From the NCBI GenBank assembly GCA_964391725.1, contig CAYMNB010000021.1, forward strand, positions 1-42,062: a DNA stretch of 42,062 bases. Direction: 5' to 3'. The translations under genes were made by a program, and so were the position numbers. Of this stretch, positions 40,985 through 42,062 are shown in pieces. The first letter of the stretch is position 1, and every line of letters starts with the position of its first letter. The notes under the pieces were generated by a model. It was given only the letters and a program-made list of their open reading frames with translations, searched no databases and had not been told where the DNA came from. The DNA is from SpSt-1165 sp964391725. Its GTDB lineage: Bacteria; Chloroflexota; Anaerolineae; Anaerolineales; Anaerolineaceae.

Positions 40985-42062
40985 CGCATTGGTTGCTGCT
41001 GATGCCAATCGGTGACGGTCTGGTAGCAGCGAGCGATCTCAAATAATTGCTGTTCAGCGAAGGGCGCCGCCATTAATTGCAGATCGATGGGCAATCCGGC
41101 GTTGTCAAACCCGACCGGGAACGCCAGCCCGGGGATGCCCGCCAGGTTGGCGGGCAGGGTGAAGACATCTTCCAAATACATGGCGAGCGGATCATCGCTG
41201 TGCTGCCCGAAGGGGAAAGCGGTGGTGGGTGCAACGGGGGCGGCGATCACATCTACCTGTTGAAAAGCGGCGTCAAAGTCGCTTTTGATCAAGGTACGCA
41301 CCTTTTGCGCCTGGGCGTAGTAGGCATCATAGTAACCGGCGGAGAGAGCATACGTACCCAGCATGATACGCCGTTTGACCTCGCTGCCGAAGCGTGTACC
41401 GCGCGTCTGGTCATACAGGCGGTGCAGGCTTTCATTGGTTTCACGCGGACCGTAGCGCACACCGTCAAAGCGTGCCAGGTTGGCGGAGGCTTCGGCGGGT
41501 GCTAAAAGGTAATACACAGGCACAGCGTAGCGAGTGTGCGATAATGAGATTTGTGTGACCTCTGCCCCCAGTGATTCCATCTGGGCGATGGCTTCGCGCA
41601 CAGCGGCAGCAACTGCCGGTTGGATGCCTTCGGTGAAATATTCCTGCGGAACACCGATTCTGATACCTTCCAAGTCGGCGCATGGTTCAGTAGAATACTC
41701 TGGCACCGGGCGGTCACTGGAGGTGGCGTCCAGCGGGTCTTCGCCTGCCATGTGCCGAAATACCAGTGCGACATCCTCCACACTGCGTGCGAATACCCCC
41801 ACGCTGTCAAGGGAGGAGCCATACGCCACCAAACCATAGCGCGATACACGCCCATAGGTGGGTTTGATGCCGCTGACACCGCAGAACGAGGCTGGCTGGC
41901 GCACACTGCCGCCGGTATCGGTGCCCAGTGCGACCGGCACCATGCGCGCGGCTACCGCGGCAGCGCTGCCGCCGGAGGAACCGCCCGGAACATGAGTTGG
42001 GTTCCACGGGTTGCGGGTGGCGCCGTAGGCGGAGTTCTCGGTGGAGGAACCCATGGCGAACT
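40981..42062 (-). CDS. gatA: Asp/Glu-tRNA amidotransferase subunit A, 5'-truncated by window edge
   Basis: At least 359 residues; the frame is still open at the window end, so the N-terminus with the catalytic Lys lies outside. The amidase signature is present: VPGGSSGGSAAAVAARMVPVALGTDTGGSVRQPASFCG, carrying the cis-Ser (GGSSGGS) and nucleophile Ser (TGGSVR), given here as two motifs. GVSGIKPTYGRVSRYGLVAYGSS and SLDSVGVFARSVEDVA are typical of GatA rather than of general amidases. With GatB and GatC (not in the window) it makes Gln-tRNA-Gln or Asn-tRNA-Asn by transamidation. Only the stop at 40981 is real; an internal ATG at 42054 is not the start. Confidence 0.92.
   Translation of the reverse strand, partial: FAMGSSTENSAYGATRNPWNPTHVPGGSSGGSAAAVAARMVPVALGTDTGGSVRQPASFCGVSGIKPTYGRVSRYGLVAYGSSLDSVGVFARSVEDVALVFRHMAGEDPLDATSSDRPVPEYSTEPCADLEGIRIGVPQEYFTEGIQPAVAAAVREAIAQMESLGAEVTQISLSHTRYAVPVYYLLAPAEASANLARFDGVRYGPRETNESLHRLYDQTRGTRFGSEVKRRIMLGTYALSAGYYDAYYAQAQKVRTLIKSDFDAAFQQVDVIAAPVAPTTAFPFGQHSDDPLAMYLEDVFTLPANLAGIPGLAFPVGFDNAGLPIDLQLMAAPFAEQQLFEIARCYQTVTDWHQQQPMR

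Noticed and set aside
40156..41008. Open frames that run through the N run
   Set aside because: They exist only because N codons do not stop translation; the true genes are the HypE-like fragment and the cupin.

Overview
The window is a 42 kb piece of a bacterial draft genome, probably an uncultured Chloroflexota of the Anaerolineae type. That placement is an inference from the gene mix: Thr/Pro-rich 'TPTPT' linkers in secreted proteins, a nine-helix membrane protein of a kind I associate with that phylum, a YacL-type PIN/TRAM protein beside cysS, tandem DegV proteins, and no outer-membrane or LPS genes. No rRNA, tRNA, CRISPR array, insertion sequence or phage gene was seen. A 100-base N run at 40528-40627 is a scaffold gap, so gene order across it is not certain. 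Both end genes are cut by the window.

Layout. 1-1740: M3 oligoendopeptidase (5' end missing). 1767-8024, minus strand: a DUF3592-like membrane protein, an FAD oxidoreductase, two DegV lipid-binding paralogues, a rhodanese lipoprotein, a small membrane protein and a TIM-barrel protein. 8205-9554: C1B aminopeptidase (bleomycin hydrolase type). 9634-12115, minus: a multi-pass membrane protein and a MerR regulator carrying two GyrI-like effector domains, with a textbook 19-bp-spacer MerR promoter. 12450-15783: PIN/TRAM protein, cysS and an rRNA 2'-O-methyltransferase, a translation-linked cluster. 15790-17042, minus: a membrane protein translationally coupled to a JAMM peptidase. 17153-20884: HerA-like ATPase and geranylgeranyl-reductase-type flavoprotein. 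20881-24051, minus: AI-2E family permease, RNase HI and LysM lipoprotein. 24251-25228: PlsC-type acyltransferase. 25336-28490: glycosidase operon with a GH17-like protein, a GH42 beta-galactosidase and the debris of a second GH42 gene. 28563-29432, minus: DUF1295 membrane protein.

29810-35746 is the most distinctive region: a TadE-like pseudopilin, a TadG-like protein with a von Willebrand A domain and EF-hand-like loops, a 971-residue TadE-like protein carrying three PA14 domains and a long Thr/Pro tail, and a small membrane protein, all on one strand behind a good promoter. No Flp pilin, prepilin peptidase or secretion ATPase is in the window. I read it as a surface-adhesion module using Tad-type anchors; that function is inferred.

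35663-40527, minus: an AIR-synthase/HypE-like protein (cut by the gap), a TPR protein that looks like the C-terminal half of a STAND ATPase, and a 1014-residue PAS/GAF histidine kinase in one apparent operon. 40628-42062: a cupin and, convergent with it, gatA (5' end missing). Several intrinsic terminators separate these units.
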